Positions 15,519 through 25,097 are shown, numbered from the stretch's first letter. The stretch is 64,000 nucleotides of DNA from Oscillospiraceae bacterium (GCA_902775565.1 CACYMP010000012.1:1-64000), one strand, 5' to 3'. The notes: generated from the sequence alone by a model not told the origin. Translations and numbers: made by a program.

Positions 15519-16901
15519 ATGTCAGCGAAAAGAACCGACCTGGACATGACAACGGGCAATCCGATGTCGATCATATTCAAGTTCACGATGACACTGCTGA
15601 TAGGCAACATCGCCCAGCAGCTCTATAACATCGTGGACACGATCATCGTAGGAAGGTTCGTAAACCCGCTGGCTTTGGCGGCAGTAGGCTCCACCGGCAA
15701 CATAATGTTTCTCATGATAGGCACGTCCAACGGTCTGGTAACGGGCTTTACGATAGTGACCAGCCAGAAATACGGATCTCTTGATCCAAAAGGCGTAAAG
15801 GCCTCCGTCACGAACGGCTTTTATCTGTCCATGATAGTGGCTGCGGTCATCACGGCAGCAGGACTCATATTCATGCGCCCTCTCCTTACCCTGATGAACA
15901 CGCCGGAAGACATCTTCGATTACGCCTATTCTTATATCACGACCATCTGCGCGGGCATCGTCTGCATGATAATGTACAACTACTGCGCTTCCCTGATGAG
16001 AGCCATAGGCAACAGCAAGATGCCTTTGTTCTTCCTTTTGTTCTCCGCATTCCTTAACAGCGGCCTCGATCTTCTGTTCATCATAAAGTTCCGGATGGCC
16101 ACGTTCGGAGCGGCCCTGGCAACCGTCCTGTCCCAGGGCATAGCCATGATCTTATGCATCATCTACATCTATGCGAAGATGCCTACAATAAGGCCTTCAA
16201 TGTCCGACTGGAAGGTCTCCTCTTCCACCATAAAGCACCAGCTCCGCTACGGCATCCCGATGGCAATACAGTACAGCATCACCGCTTCCGGTACGGTCAT
16301 CATGCAGAGTGCGTTCAATACTTTCGATTCGGTCGCCGTTACCGCCATCACCTCGGCAAGCAAGTTCCAGGGCGTGATCTCACAGGGCATGTTCACGGTC
16401 GGCCAGACGATGGCCGCATACGCAGGACAGAACTACGGCGCAAAAAACATGCCCAGGATCAGACAGGGTGTTAAGGCAGCACTCAAGATCTACGTGGTCT
16501 ATTCGATCGTGGCAGCAGCCGTTGCGATCTTACTCATACCCCACGTTCTGTGGATCTTCTTTGACCCCGAAGTCGACGTATCCATTTACGTACCCTGGGC
16601 AAGGACCTACATCACCGAGTGCGCTGTCTGCTACTTCTTCCTCTCCATGATCTTCATCTACAGGCATTCTATCCAGGCAGTCGGTTATGCGAGCATCTCC
16701 ATGATTCTTGGCCTTGTCGAGCTCGCCGCAAGGATGCTCACATCCTTCTATTCGATCAGCATCCACAACTACTACATCGCCGTTGCATCCGATCCTCTCG
16801 CGTGGATCGCCGCAGGTCTTACAGGACTGTTCATTGCGCGCTCCATCTTCAATAAGATCGAGAAACGCTGGAACGAAGAAAAGCTCGCTGCAGGCACATA
16901 G
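15519..16901 (+). CDS. MATE family efflux transporter
   Basis: A 460-residue protein with 12 predicted membrane segments in two homologous halves, the MATE architecture. The start TDLDMTTGNPM...IIFKFTMTLLIGNIAQQLYNIVDTIIVGRFV is characteristic of the DinF/NorM-like Firmicute branch. It exports cationic drugs or metabolites in exchange for Na+ or H+. The ATG at 15519 follows AGAAGGTGG; the GTG at 15513 lies inside that site. No regulator is adjacent. It is followed after 72 bases by an APH-fold gene on the same strand. Confidence 0.9.
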   Translation: MSAKRTDLDMTTGNPMSIIFKFTMTLLIGNIAQQLYNIVDTIIVGRFVNPLALAAVGSTGNIMFLMIGTSNGLVTGFTIVTSQKYGSLDPKGVKASVTNGFYLSMIVAAVITAAGLIFMRPLLTLMNTPEDIFDYAYSYITTICAGIVCMIMYNYCASLMRAIGNSKMPLFFLLFSAFLNSGLDLLFIIKFRMATFGAALATVLSQGIAMILCIIYIYAKMPTIRPSMSDWKVSSSTIKHQLRYGIPMAIQYSITASGTVIMQSAFNTFDSVAVTAITSASKFQGVISQGMFTVGQTMAAYAGQNYGAKNMPRIRQGVKAALKIYVVYSIVAAAVAILLIPHVLWIFFDPEVDVSIYVPWARTYITECAVCYFFLSMIFIYRHSIQAVGYASISMILGLVELAARMLTSFYSISIHNYYIAVASDPLAWIAAGLTGLFIARSIFNKIEKRWNEEKLAAGT

Positions 16902-16973
16902 AATAAGTCTGTGAGCCGGCCCGGTTTAGGATATATAATAGAGATATCCATTAACCAAAGACGGTGACGGCAT

Positions 16974-17843
16974 ATGAACCCTGACGGATTAAGACAGCTG
17001 AGCATAGAAGGTTGCGAATTAATAGGCAGAGGCGCACACGCCTGTGTGTACCGCATCGCGCCCGACGAGATCGTCAAGGTCTACAGGGAAGACATCCCCT
17101 TTGACAGAGTCCTGACCGAGAAGCAGAGAGCCAAGCGCGCTTTCATACTCGGTGTTCCGACCGCCATCTCTTTTGATATCGTGAAGGTCGGCAGCTCTTT
17201 CGGCGCAGTCTACGAACTCCTGGACGCAGAGCCCACTGACAGCTATGTCAACAGATCGAGGGACAACCTCGAGAACTTCATAGATATGTCCGTAGATCTC
17301 CTTAAGTTCATCCACGGCATAGACGCCGACACGGCAGAATGCGCGGACATGAAGGCTGACCACTTAAAATGGGCGGACAACACCGAACATCTGATAGGAG
17401 TTCATGAAGCTGACGTTATAAGAGAACTCATAAGAGGCATCCCTGATTCAGGTAAGCTCCTCCACGGTGATTTCCATCTCAAGAACATCATCATAGTCAA
17501 AGGCAAACCGATGCTGATAGACATGGATACCCTCTGCTATGGAGATCCCATATTCGATCTGGCCACGATCGCCAATTCATACTGGATATTCCCTCAGATG
17601 GCTCCCGAAGCGGCAACTGTCCACCTGGGCATCTCCGTGGAAGACGCACTTCACATCTGGAAAAGAACCCTCTCCTCGTACTACGCGGGCGCAAGCAGCG
17701 AAGACCTTGCGAAGATCGAACGCAAGGCCCGCATATTGGGTCTTTTAAGGATAATAGACTTTGCGCAGAGGAGCGCTCCGCCGGAGCACCGCGAACACCT
17801 GACAACTCAGGGCGTAAGCATGCTCAAAGAGGCGATCGGCTGA
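16974..17843 (+). CDS. APH-fold phosphotransferase (TIGR02172-like)
   Basis: A 289-residue kinase-fold protein. It has a glycine-rich entry (LIGRGAHACVYRI), the catalytic loop LLHGDFHLKNI (HGDxxxxN) near residue 165, and the metal-binding segment LIDMDTLCYGDPIFDLA. This layout fits the TIGR02172 branch of aminoglycoside-phosphotransferase-like proteins, common in rumen bacteria and Clostridia. Real substrates are unknown and probably small hydroxylated molecules, not necessarily antibiotics. It may be co-transcribed with the MATE gene, though the 72-base gap leaves room for its own promoter. Confidence 0.8.
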   Translation: MNPDGLRQLSIEGCELIGRGAHACVYRIAPDEIVKVYREDIPFDRVLTEKQRAKRAFILGVPTAISFDIVKVGSSFGAVYELLDAEPTDSYVNRSRDNLENFIDMSVDLLKFIHGIDADTAECADMKADHLKWADNTEHLIGVHEADVIRELIRGIPDSGKLLHGDFHLKNIIIVKGKPMLIDMDTLCYGDPIFDLATIANSYWIFPQMAPEAATVHLGISVEDALHIWKRTLSSYYAGASSEDLAKIERKARILGLLRIIDFAQRSAPPEHREHLTTQGVSMLKEAIG

Positions 17844-17859
17844 CAAAGATCACGTAATA

Positions 17860-18522
17860 CTAATCGTGCGGAATGTATAACGCTCTTTTGTATCTGACCC
17901 TGCCTGTCGTGTTGTGCCTGTTTATCTTATCCTCTGAATCGTAGATCACCACCAGGCACTTTGTCCCTTCAGACAGGCCGTACATTTCTTTGGTCAGGTC
18001 ACACTCCCAGATCGAACCTTCCTGATCAGCGATAAAGGCGTGGCGCACGATCGCGGGAACGTTTCTGGGCCTGTAGCGTTTGACTAAAGTGATCTCTTTT
18101 ATACGGCAGTCGCTGACAGAATAAAGCCTGTTGTTAAGGCTCCTTATCTCGGACAGCGGGACCGTAAGTGTACATATATACACGATCGCGAGGGCACCTG
18201 ACACAAAGCCAAATATCAGAGCGGCAAGCTTATTGGATTCGTACATGGCGGCAGCCGACAGAGCTGCTATGACGGCCAAGGGCAAAAGCAGAAGGCTCTG
18301 GACTATAATGAGCCTTACGACCCTGGGCTTCACCTGCGCTTTTATCGCTTCCGCTTCCTTATGTGTCGGAGAGCGCATTCCGGCAAGCTTGGGCGGAGTC
18401 ATATCAATGCTGTTTCTTTTTTCCTTGATCAGCTTGGAGATGACATAAAAAGCTGTCATGCCGACAACAATAACGATGAAAAGAATGAACATCATTCTTG
18501 TCATTTGATCTGAAGATATCAT
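17860..18522 (-). CDS. Membrane protein of unknown function
   Basis: A 220-residue protein with an N-terminal membrane segment (residues 8-30) and two more near 75-95 and 98-118, then a C-terminal soluble domain of about 100 residues containing YRPRNVPAIVRHAFIADQEG. AGAGGAAAG precedes the ATG. It is convergent with the APH-fold gene and divergent from the zinc-ribbon gene. I do not recognise the family; the tail resembles DUF3592-type domains only loosely. Confidence 0.6.
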   Translation of the reverse strand: MISSDQMTRMMFILFIVIVVGMTAFYVISKLIKEKRNSIDMTPPKLAGMRSPTHKEAEAIKAQVKPRVVRLIIVQSLLLLPLAVIAALSAAAMYESNKLAALIFGFVSGALAIVYICTLTVPLSEIRSLNNRLYSVSDCRIKEITLVKRYRPRNVPAIVRHAFIADQEGSIWECDLTKEMYGLSEGTKCLVVIYDSEDKINRHNTTGRVRYKRALYIPHD

Positions 18523-18667
18523 TTTTCTTTCCTCTATCCGTTAATTTATCCCTTTGATCTGCCTGTTCTATCACAGGTACAGATTTTCCGTCGAAAATTA
18601 TATACTATAAAGAAGCTTTATGTAATAAGCCGCAATAATGGAACAATACCGGAAAGGAAGACCGTAA

Positions 18668-20059
18668 ATGTCTCTGTGGAACAGCACCCCCAATAACCCC
18701 GGGCCCAAGAAAACCGGGATCGAGCCTCTGACCGCCAATTCGGTCAAGTGTCCTTCGTGCGCTTCCAACATCTTTTACGAGCCTGAGATTAACGGCATGA
18801 TGTGCCGTAACTGCGGCAACGTTTACGATCCTACCACGATGGAGCCCAGAGGCTCCCTTGGAATAAACAAGGAACACGATTACACCGGCGACGGCGACAT
18901 GTCCGAAGACGACAAGAAGCGCCACGAGATAATCTGCAACAGCTGCGGCACCGCGCTTGTCGCAGACGAGAACACCATGTCGACTATGTGTCCTTTCTGC
19001 GGCTCTCCCGCGCTCATCACAAAGCGCATGTCCCGTGAGTTCAAGCCGGATTACATAATCCCTTTCAAGATAGATAAAGACAGAGCCAAGAGTATCTTCA
19101 ACGAATGGCTTGCCACAAGGCAGTTTACGCCGAAGGGATTTAAGAATAAGTGCCGCCTTGCCAAGATGACCGCGCTCTATGTGCCGTTCTGGCTCCTCGA
19201 CTGCTGCGTGAACACCGAATTTACCGGCACTGCCAAAGCAAACGGCATACCCACTGAGATCAGCTCCAAGATAAAGTATTACGTTAAAGGCGTTCCCTTT
19301 GACGCGTCGCTGCAGATAGCAAACAAGCTCATGGCCGCCTTAGAGCCTTTCGATTACTCCGAGATGGTCAGGTTCGAGAACAAATACCTTCAGGGGTTCT
19401 ATGCCAACAAGTACGATCAGCTCCCTACCGACATGACGGATCGCATGATGAAAAGGATGCAGAGGTATTCGGTCACGGCTAACCAGGCGGTAGCAAACAG
19501 GTATTCCGGATATGAACCCAGGACCGAAAAGGATTACACATACCTTACCGATATCAGCGTCAAATACTGTCTGCTGCCCGTATGGTTCATAACAGTGGAA
19601 TACCAGGGCAAGCAGTATCAGTTCGCCGTAAACGGCCAGACCGGCGAAGCAGGCGGTCAGGTCCCCGTATCCGGAAGAGCCGATCTGTACGACCGTATTG
19701 TCAGCATGATCATAACAAGGCGTCTTTGGACTATCCCGATATACATTGCCATTGCGGCAGCATTCATCCTGTTTTTACTCACAATGAATCTGTCGGGGTC
19801 TGTAAACGGATTCAAGACCTTTGCAGTGATCTTCTTTTGCATAGTACATGTGACTGCCGTGGTCACGGTATTGCTGTTCCTTTTGTCCAGATTACTGCGC
19901 AGGTTATTCTCCACCAGGCAAGCAATGACCGCATATGAGATCAATGACTATGACAAGGAACCCGACCTGGAGTTCTATATCGATACGGCCCGCGGTACCG
20001 ATCTGGAGGTCAAGGAACTCATGCTCCCCGCCGCCCATCTTCTGGCAGGCACGAGATAA
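18668..20059 (+). CDS. Double zinc-ribbon (TFIIB-like) membrane protein, paralogue of 4422-5498
   Basis: A 463-residue protein with two zinc ribbons (CPSCASNIFYE...CRNCG and CNSCGTALV...CPFCG) in the first 115 residues. A conserved middle domain follows (PDYIIPFKIDKDRAK ... YVPFWLLD ... LPVWFITVEYQGKQYQFAVN), then two membrane segments near residues 350-370 and 380-405. It shares order, the NGQTGEA motif and domain layout with the protein at 4422-5498. A GGAAAGGAAG ribosome site precedes the ATG. The uncharacterised family probably works at the inner face of the membrane. It lies 18 bases before the GDSL gene. Confidence 0.75.
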   Translation: MSLWNSTPNNPGPKKTGIEPLTANSVKCPSCASNIFYEPEINGMMCRNCGNVYDPTTMEPRGSLGINKEHDYTGDGDMSEDDKKRHEIICNSCGTALVADENTMSTMCPFCGSPALITKRMSREFKPDYIIPFKIDKDRAKSIFNEWLATRQFTPKGFKNKCRLAKMTALYVPFWLLDCCVNTEFTGTAKANGIPTEISSKIKYYVKGVPFDASLQIANKLMAALEPFDYSEMVRFENKYLQGFYANKYDQLPTDMTDRMMKRMQRYSVTANQAVANRYSGYEPRTEKDYTYLTDISVKYCLLPVWFITVEYQGKQYQFAVNGQTGEAGGQVPVSGRADLYDRIVSMIITRRLWTIPIYIAIAAAFILFLLTMNLSGSVNGFKTFAVIFFCIVHVTAVVTVLLFLLSRLLRRLFSTRQAMTAYEINDYDKEPDLEFYIDTARGTDLEVKELMLPAAHLLAGTR

Positions 20060-20077
20060 CAATAACGGAGCAACTAA

Positions 20078-20776
20078 ATGGAAAGACTACTTGCATTTGG
20101 AGATTCGGTCCTCAAAGGCGTTATCTACGAGAATGATCATTACAAGGTAACTGACACCGCATTTTACAAGAAATGCGAGGAGGCTCTGGGCATCATCATC
20201 GAGAACAAAGCCCGGTTCGGAAGCACCATAAACAAGGGCGAACAGGTCTTTGAGAGGAACCTTGACTCCATCAGGGAATCGACCGGCGAATACGTGATTA
20301 TGGAATTCGGCGGCAACGACTGCGATTTCAACTGGAAAGAGATCTCCGAAGATCCTTTGGGCGATCACTCTCCCATGAGCACCATCAAGGATTTTACCGC
20401 CACATACACCTACATGATCGATCAGGTAAAAGCCATGGGCAAAACACCCGTGCTCCTCTCTCTTCCTCCCATAGATTCCGCCAGATACTTAAGGCACATC
20501 TCAAGGGGATTGTCTGAAGAGAATATATTGAAGTGGATGCAGAACGACCGTCAGTACATAACGAACTGGCACGAGAGATACAACATCGAAGTCTTCAAGA
20601 CAGCCATCGAAAACAACATCCCCGTGATCGACATCACTTCCGCTTTTCTTGAGCAAAAGAACTACTCGGAATACCTCTGCGACGACGGCATCCACCCCAA
20701 CGAAAAAGGCCACGCCCTGATAGCGGAGTCAATAATGCAGCACATCTCCAGAAGGAAGATCACGTTTGAGAAGTGA
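20078..20776 (+). CDS. SGNH/GDSL hydrolase family protein
   Basis: A 232-residue single-domain esterase. Block I is LLAFGDSVLKG with Ser10 as nucleophile, block III is EFGGND (residues 76-81), and the catalytic Asp/His pair lies in CDDGIHPNEKGH near residue 215. No signal peptide is seen, so it is cytoplasmic. SGNH enzymes of this type remove acyl groups from carbohydrates, lipids or small esters. CGGAG precedes the ATG. It is probably co-transcribed with the zinc-ribbon gene. The substrate cannot be inferred. Confidence 0.85.
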   Translation: MERLLAFGDSVLKGVIYENDHYKVTDTAFYKKCEEALGIIIENKARFGSTINKGEQVFERNLDSIRESTGEYVIMEFGGNDCDFNWKEISEDPLGDHSPMSTIKDFTATYTYMIDQVKAMGKTPVLLSLPPIDSARYLRHISRGLSEENILKWMQNDRQYITNWHERYNIEVFKTAIENNIPVIDITSAFLEQKNYSEYLCDDGIHPNEKGHALIAESIMQHISRRKITFEK

Positions 20777-20806
20777 GTGGTAGGAATTCTTGCACTCCTC
20801 TTTTTC

Positions 20807-20830
20807 AGAGAAACGTCTTGGTGTTTCTCT
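20807..20830 (+). terminator. Possible terminator of the zinc-ribbon/GDSL unit
   Basis: AGAGAAAC pairs with GTTTCTCT about 30 bases after the GDSL stop. The tract that follows is only moderately T-rich, so this is a weak call. Confidence 0.4.
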
Positions 20831-20883
20831 AAGTTTCCTTGAATATTTCAAGAACGTTCCTTAGAAATATACCCGTAAAATAA

Positions 20884-20915
20884 AACTCAGTCATTTGAGA
20901 CCAAATGACTGAGTT
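20884..20915 (-). terminator. Terminator of the 21578-20949 operon
   Basis: AACTCAGTCATTTG pairs perfectly with CAAATGACTGAGTT around a 4-base loop. On the minus strand it is followed by TTTTATTTT, so it ends transcription of the two small genes to its right. Confidence 0.8.
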
Positions 20916-20948
20916 AGAGGCATAACAGATAACATTTCTCAGCGAAAC

Positions 20949-21326
20949 TTACTCGCCGCCTAAGTCCTCGTCATCTAAATCAATAAATTCTTCATCTTCA
21001 TCGCCATCAACGCTGACATCGAATTCGCACTCTGTAAACGCCAAGAGGTCCAATACTCTTTGTTTTCTTTCATCTTTACTGTAATAACCCTCTGCGAGAT
21101 CTTTAAGTGCCGGATTTGACATGGCGATCCTGTTAATCTCTTTATAGCCCGCTTTCTTTCCAAGCTTAGCGATAATGTCCCTCTCAAAGCACAGATTTGA
21201 TGTCATTTCATCCAGGTATCTTTCAGCTACCTCGAGGAATGCTTCGTAAAGCTGCTCTTTGGTGTAATTGCCGGGGTTGTTGATAAGTTCTACCAAGTTG
21301 TCTCTAAAATAACCTTCGTTCAACAT
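20949..21326 (-). CDS. Hypothetical protein with acidic C-terminal tail
   Basis: A 125-residue, mostly helical soluble protein ending in a very acidic tail (about 20 residues rich in Asp and Glu). It contains a pattern LVELINNPGNYTKEQLYEAFLEVAERYL near the start. It lies 12 bases after the companion gene at 21339-21578 and shares its terminator, so the two form a two-gene operon. I do not recognise either protein. The small size, acidic tail and tight pairing would fit a complex of two subunits, but nothing specific can be claimed. Confidence 0.6.
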   Translation of the reverse strand: MLNEGYFRDNLVELINNPGNYTKEQLYEAFLEVAERYLDEMTSNLCFERDIIAKLGKKAGYKEINRIAMSNPALKDLAEGYYSKDERKQRVLDLLAFTECEFDVSVDGDEDEEFIDLDDEDLGGE

Positions 21327-21338
21327 AATTATTCCTCC

Positions 21339-21578
21339 TTACCACTGTTCAAATTCTTCGTTAAACTTGTCGCAGATGAGTTCGCAGAGCTTGCTCAGGT
21401 ACTGAAGCCTCACCTGATATTTTACGTCAGGTGTCGGATGCATGGTAGCCTGTGCAGGATCATATGTCTCTTCCTCGAATTCACGAAGGGCCTGGATCAG
21501 CCCATCCCTGATAGGAAGAAGCTCTGCATATTTCTTGTCTTTGATAAGCTCTATGTACATATCCGGGCTAATCATCAT
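21339..21578 (-). CDS. Small hypothetical helical protein
   Basis: A 79-residue helical protein beginning MMISPDMYIELI and ending FNEEFEQW. The ATG at 21578 has GGAGG 9 bases upstream; the open frame extends to 21629, but that part encodes an Arg-rich stretch which is really the ribosome site region. It is the first gene of a two-gene operon with 20949-21326. No family recognised. Confidence 0.6.
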   Translation of the reverse strand: MMISPDMYIELIKDKKYAELLPIRDGLIQALREFEEETYDPAQATMHPTPDVKYQVRLQYLSKLCELICDKFNEEFEQW

Positions 21579-21736
21579 ATGGCATTTCCTCCTTCTTCGT
21601 TGGGTTAACCATATTGTAACTGATGACATGTGCCAATAATCGTACTATTCCGCTTTTGGGGGATTTTTCTTGAAAGATAATTGAAAAATTAAAGTTAGTT
21701 TTTCCATATAAAGTCCCCTCTTTGTTTATATGAAGA

Positions 21737-22480
21737 TCAAAACGGATGGTGCGTCACTACTATAATAAATCTGCCTGTCTTCCTGTTTACAAAGCGAGCG
21801 TGATCCCATTCATTTGCTATCGTTGAATCAAGGACATAATAATCGTTGATATCGTCATCGCCTATCAGAGGCTTTAACGTCTTCCTGATATCTGTGAAAT
21901 ATCTGTAGATATCATCCGAATAATTCATTATCCTTGCATATTCTTCTATGGAAAGTCCGCGGTACGGGTCATCAATAAAGCCCCAGCTGTAAGCCTGGCG
22001 CTCGTATTTCTCAATGTCTTTGGGATCTACCGTAAAAGACACGGCATTGATGCGGCCGTCGAGTCTTTTTAAGTAAACGGACTTAAGAGCATAATCGGGC
22101 ACATCAGCCGGATCGATATTTCCGTCCCCGGATCTCGAAAAGGACTTGTAGCTGTCATAGATGACTGGCCCGAAACTTACCTTGCACATCCCGTAAAACG
22201 CCAGCGCAGTCGACGGGATAAGAAGGACCGTCAGGATAATTCCTGTGATCTTAAGAGCCGCGCGCTCCCTGCCCTTGATCAATATCTTCCTTAAGATAAA
22301 TCCGAGTACGATATAGATCAAAGCCAGTATCAGGCATCCGATCAAGGTCCTGAAAAGCATCAGGAAAAAACATAGAACTGCACCCAGGAAGAATATAAAT
22401 CCCAGAACACATCCAAGCACTGGGGGTATAACCGCACCGCCGCTTCTCTTTCTTATCTTGCCGTCTTTAACTTCAGACAT
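21737..22480 (-). CDS. Membrane protein of unknown function
   Basis: A 247-residue protein with a basic N terminus (KDGKIRKRSGG), a long hydrophobic region of two or three membrane segments between about residues 18 and 65, another segment at 75-100, and a C-terminal extracytoplasmic domain of about 140 residues. The ATG at 22480 follows GGTGGTGGA; the longer frame to 22513 reads through this site. It lies 73 bases after the polytopic gene on the same strand. No family recognised. Confidence 0.6.
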   Translation of the reverse strand: MSEVKDGKIRKRSGGAVIPPVLGCVLGFIFFLGAVLCFFLMLFRTLIGCLILALIYIVLGFILRKILIKGRERAALKITGIILTVLLIPSTALAFYGMCKVSFGPVIYDSYKSFSRSGDGNIDPADVPDYALKSVYLKRLDGRINAVSFTVDPKDIEKYERQAYSWGFIDDPYRGLSIEEYARIMNYSDDIYRYFTDIRKTLKPLIGDDDINDYYVLDSTIANEWDHARFVNRKTGRFIIVVTHHPF

Positions 22481-22553
22481 ATATCCACCACCGATCACCC
22501 GAAATGCGTACAAGATAAGTATATTGAACCATATAGAGCCTTATCACGCATTT

Positions 22554-23855
22554 TTATGACAATTTCCGTTTGGAATGCTTAATATGCCTCCCCGCCTGGC
22601 GGATAACTGCCGCCAGTACCGCGAACACGAAGAAATAAAAGAACGGCACAAGCACGAGGAGACGATCGGGCAGCCCGACGGTATTTGTCCAGAATCTCAT
22701 CCTGTCCCCGCTGATACAGTAGACGATATGTCTGCTGAATAAGAGCACCGTTATCAGATAACAGTTCTTCCTGCAAAACCTCGTTACGGGATTGCCTGTC
22801 CTGAAATAAGACACTGCCAAAAGGATCAGCATGCCAAGTGACAATCCGAAGATCAGCCACGGTATGCATTCGGCCTTGTAGATCTTCTCCAGCATTGCCG
22901 TCTTCCTGCCGAAGTCCTCGTCAGGCATGCAGGAGTATCCGTCACTGATACGAAGGCCTGCCATCTTCAGCAAGAGCTTCTGGATGCCGTCAAGAGCGTA
23001 AAACGATACTGCTCCGACCGTCAGCCATGAAGCAAGGTATATCAGCGCGCCCTTCTTTGTCTTAGGCAGGAGCTTATCCTTGTATTTCATCACAAGCATT
23101 CCCAAGGGAAAGAGCGGGATACCCGGACCCAGCAGAAGATAACGGAGCTCTGGGCCGCTCCTCATCATGCCGTCGTTTATTATCCTCACGAACGGAGGGA
23201 AGAACGAGAGAACAAGTATCACGATAAGAGCAAAGAGTTCTTTGCCCGTGATCTTTCTTAAAGCTCTGTATATCCCGTAAAGGAGCGTGATCATGATAAA
23301 CGACCCGAAAAGATATACCACGATGCTGTCTTCAAGATAGATAAGCAGGAACCTGAAGTAATTGTGACCTTTAAGACGGCCGCCAAACCTTGAAAAATAT
23401 GTATAGACGGCTGTTGCGGCAAAGGCCAGGACCGGAACCAGAAGGAAAAGCTTATGTCTTAGCCTTAATCTTAATCTGTTTCCGTAAAGGGCTGCACCCG
23501 CAAAGAAGCAGAACACTGAAGTCAGTATCACCGCCATGTATACGCTGTTTCCCGGGAGGCTGTACCTCCGGTCATTGAGATTCACGGCTATATTCCTGAA
23601 GGTAATGAATGCTGCCTGAGCGGTCTCATTCACCCACGTGGAACCGAATGGTTCAATGGCATTAACGGAAGCAACACCGGAAGGTCTTAATGCATATCCG
23701 TACAGAGGGAATATCATCTGGATGAGCAGAAAAGCAGCGCAGGCGGTATTACGCGCACCGGAAGCAAGCGGCAAAGTATGCTTTTGCTTTCCAGGCAAGA
23801 CTATCAGACAGAGCAATCCGATCCCAAGCAGGATCCAGAACAATAAAGACAACAT
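22554..23855 (-). CDS. Polytopic membrane protein, acyltransferase-3-like topology
   Basis: A 433-residue protein with about ten membrane segments. The length, topology and a segment FPLGMLVMKYKDKLLPK recall the acyltransferase-3/OafA group, but the catalytic His and Arg motifs of that family are not clear, so I leave the function open. A GGGAGGG ribosome site lies before the ATG. It is transcribed leftward, divergent from the RelA/SpoT-like gene, and may share a transcript with 21737-22480. Confidence 0.55.
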   Translation of the reverse strand: MLSLLFWILLGIGLLCLIVLPGKQKHTLPLASGARNTACAAFLLIQMIFPLYGYALRPSGVASVNAIEPFGSTWVNETAQAAFITFRNIAVNLNDRRYSLPGNSVYMAVILTSVFCFFAGAALYGNRLRLRLRHKLFLLVPVLAFAATAVYTYFSRFGGRLKGHNYFRFLLIYLEDSIVVYLFGSFIMITLLYGIYRALRKITGKELFALIVILVLSFFPPFVRIINDGMMRSGPELRYLLLGPGIPLFPLGMLVMKYKDKLLPKTKKGALIYLASWLTVGAVSFYALDGIQKLLLKMAGLRISDGYSCMPDEDFGRKTAMLEKIYKAECIPWLIFGLSLGMLILLAVSYFRTGNPVTRFCRKNCYLITVLLFSRHIVYCISGDRMRFWTNTVGLPDRLLVLVPFFYFFVFAVLAAVIRQAGRHIKHSKRKLS

Positions 23856-24024
23856 AGAAGGCCCTCCCTTATGTCACCCTTTAACTCATGGAGCGTCCCT
23901 TAACTTAAGCGGATAGTAACATGCTGCAAAATATCAGACCACATGACAAAGTCTTAATCTTATACCGTTGTTTTAAAGAAGCATTGCAATATAACGTCAT
24001 TCATTTTAAAATACGGGAAAGCAA

Positions 24025-24057
24025 AGGCGCTTGAAGTTCTCTTCAAGCGCCTTTTTG
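24025..24057 (+). terminator. Strong terminator/attenuator-like hairpin 33 bases before the RelA/SpoT-like gene
   Basis: AGGCGCTTGAAG pairs perfectly with CTTCAAGCGCCT around TTCT and is followed by TTTTGTTT. There is no plus-strand gene upstream, because the neighbour is divergent, so it must terminate either a short leader transcript of the downstream operon or a small RNA made within 23856-24024. No other feature is seen in that 234-base gap. Confidence 0.75.
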
Positions 24058-24089
24058 TTTGGAAATACGGCGGAAAGGTATTACGGGCG

Positions 24090-25079
24090 ATGATATCTCT
24101 TAACGATTATCTTTATGACGGCAACACGGTCCTTAAGATACTGCACTGGTTTTACGAGGACCTGAAGGAATCGGCTATAAAGGAACAGAACGGAGTGGAC
24201 CTGGTCCACAGCAACATACTCCTGCAGCAGATGGAACTTTTGCAGCATAACGACTTCCTTACATCCCAGTCACAGCGTATCAGGGAGTTCTATAAGTACA
24301 TGGCGAAGAAATACCCTTTCCTTGCATTCACGTTCAAAGGAAGGATCAAGTCCCTTATAAGACTCGAAGAGAAGATCAACGGCAACATCATCGATTACAT
24401 CTATGAATACTATAAGAAGAATAATGCCTTCCCTGCAGAGTCAGAGATCAAGAGCCGCATAGGAAGGATCAGGGATCTCATCGCTTACAGGATAGTTTTA
24501 TCCCTTCCGAAGTGTCACTTAAAGCCCGGAGAGGATGCCAAGGAGAAGGAGATAAATTACCTCTACGAGATAGCAAACGATCTCCCCGGATTTCTCGAAG
24601 AGACCGGTTTCAGCCCTGAACAGAGCGACAAGGACGGCTGGAAGATGTCTGATAAGATGAGGCCTTCCGTATGTCCTTTCTACCGCGACTATATCCTGAA
24701 CCCGAGTCCTGCGGGCTATCAATCCCTTCATATCTCCTTTTACGACAATCTGTCGAGGACCGATCTTGAGGTGCAGCTCAGGACCAAGGAAATGGACGAT
24801 TATGCCGAGATCGGTCTTGCAAACCACCTGGGATATGAAGAACGCCAGAAGAAGGAACACGCAAGAAGAGACGAGATCCCCGTAGGCGCAAACAAGTTCT
24901 TTGATGAAGCATATGAGAGGGAGATGCAGCTTCAAAAGCTCGACCTTTCGAAGATAGATGTAAACATGTTCGGCGCGGTCAGCAACCAGTTGGTCAACGA
25001 CGGATGCGGTCTTTTCAAGGGAAGGCTGATCCTTCCTTATGAACATTTATCAAGGTTTCAGAACGACCTTATCGACTAG
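24090..25079 (+). CDS. RelA/SpoT-domain (p)ppGpp synthetase-like protein
   Basis: A 329-residue protein with a RelA_SpoT nucleotidyltransferase domain over about residues 80-260: FKGRIKSLIRLEEKI, RDLIAYRIVL, GYQSLHISF and LEVQLRTKEMDDYAEIGLANH. These include the Arg/Lys ATP-binding region and the synthetase Gln/His and Glu positions. No HD hydrolase, TGS or ACT domain is present, so it is a small stand-alone synthetase type, somewhat longer than RelP/RelQ because of its N-terminal helical extension. The product would be (p)ppGpp or a related alarmone. It lies 18 bases before a PEP-synthase-N-like gene with an AAAGGAGG site, so the pair is an operon. Confidence 0.85.
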   Translation: MISLNDYLYDGNTVLKILHWFYEDLKESAIKEQNGVDLVHSNILLQQMELLQHNDFLTSQSQRIREFYKYMAKKYPFLAFTFKGRIKSLIRLEEKINGNIIDYIYEYYKKNNAFPAESEIKSRIGRIRDLIAYRIVLSLPKCHLKPGEDAKEKEINYLYEIANDLPGFLEETGFSPEQSDKDGWKMSDKMRPSVCPFYRDYILNPSPAGYQSLHISFYDNLSRTDLEVQLRTKEMDDYAEIGLANHLGYEERQKKEHARRDEIPVGANKFFDEAYEREMQLQKLDLSKIDVNMFGAVSNQLVNDGCGLFKGRLILPYEHLSRFQNDLID

Positions 25080-25097
25080 TAAAGGAGGATAAGGACT

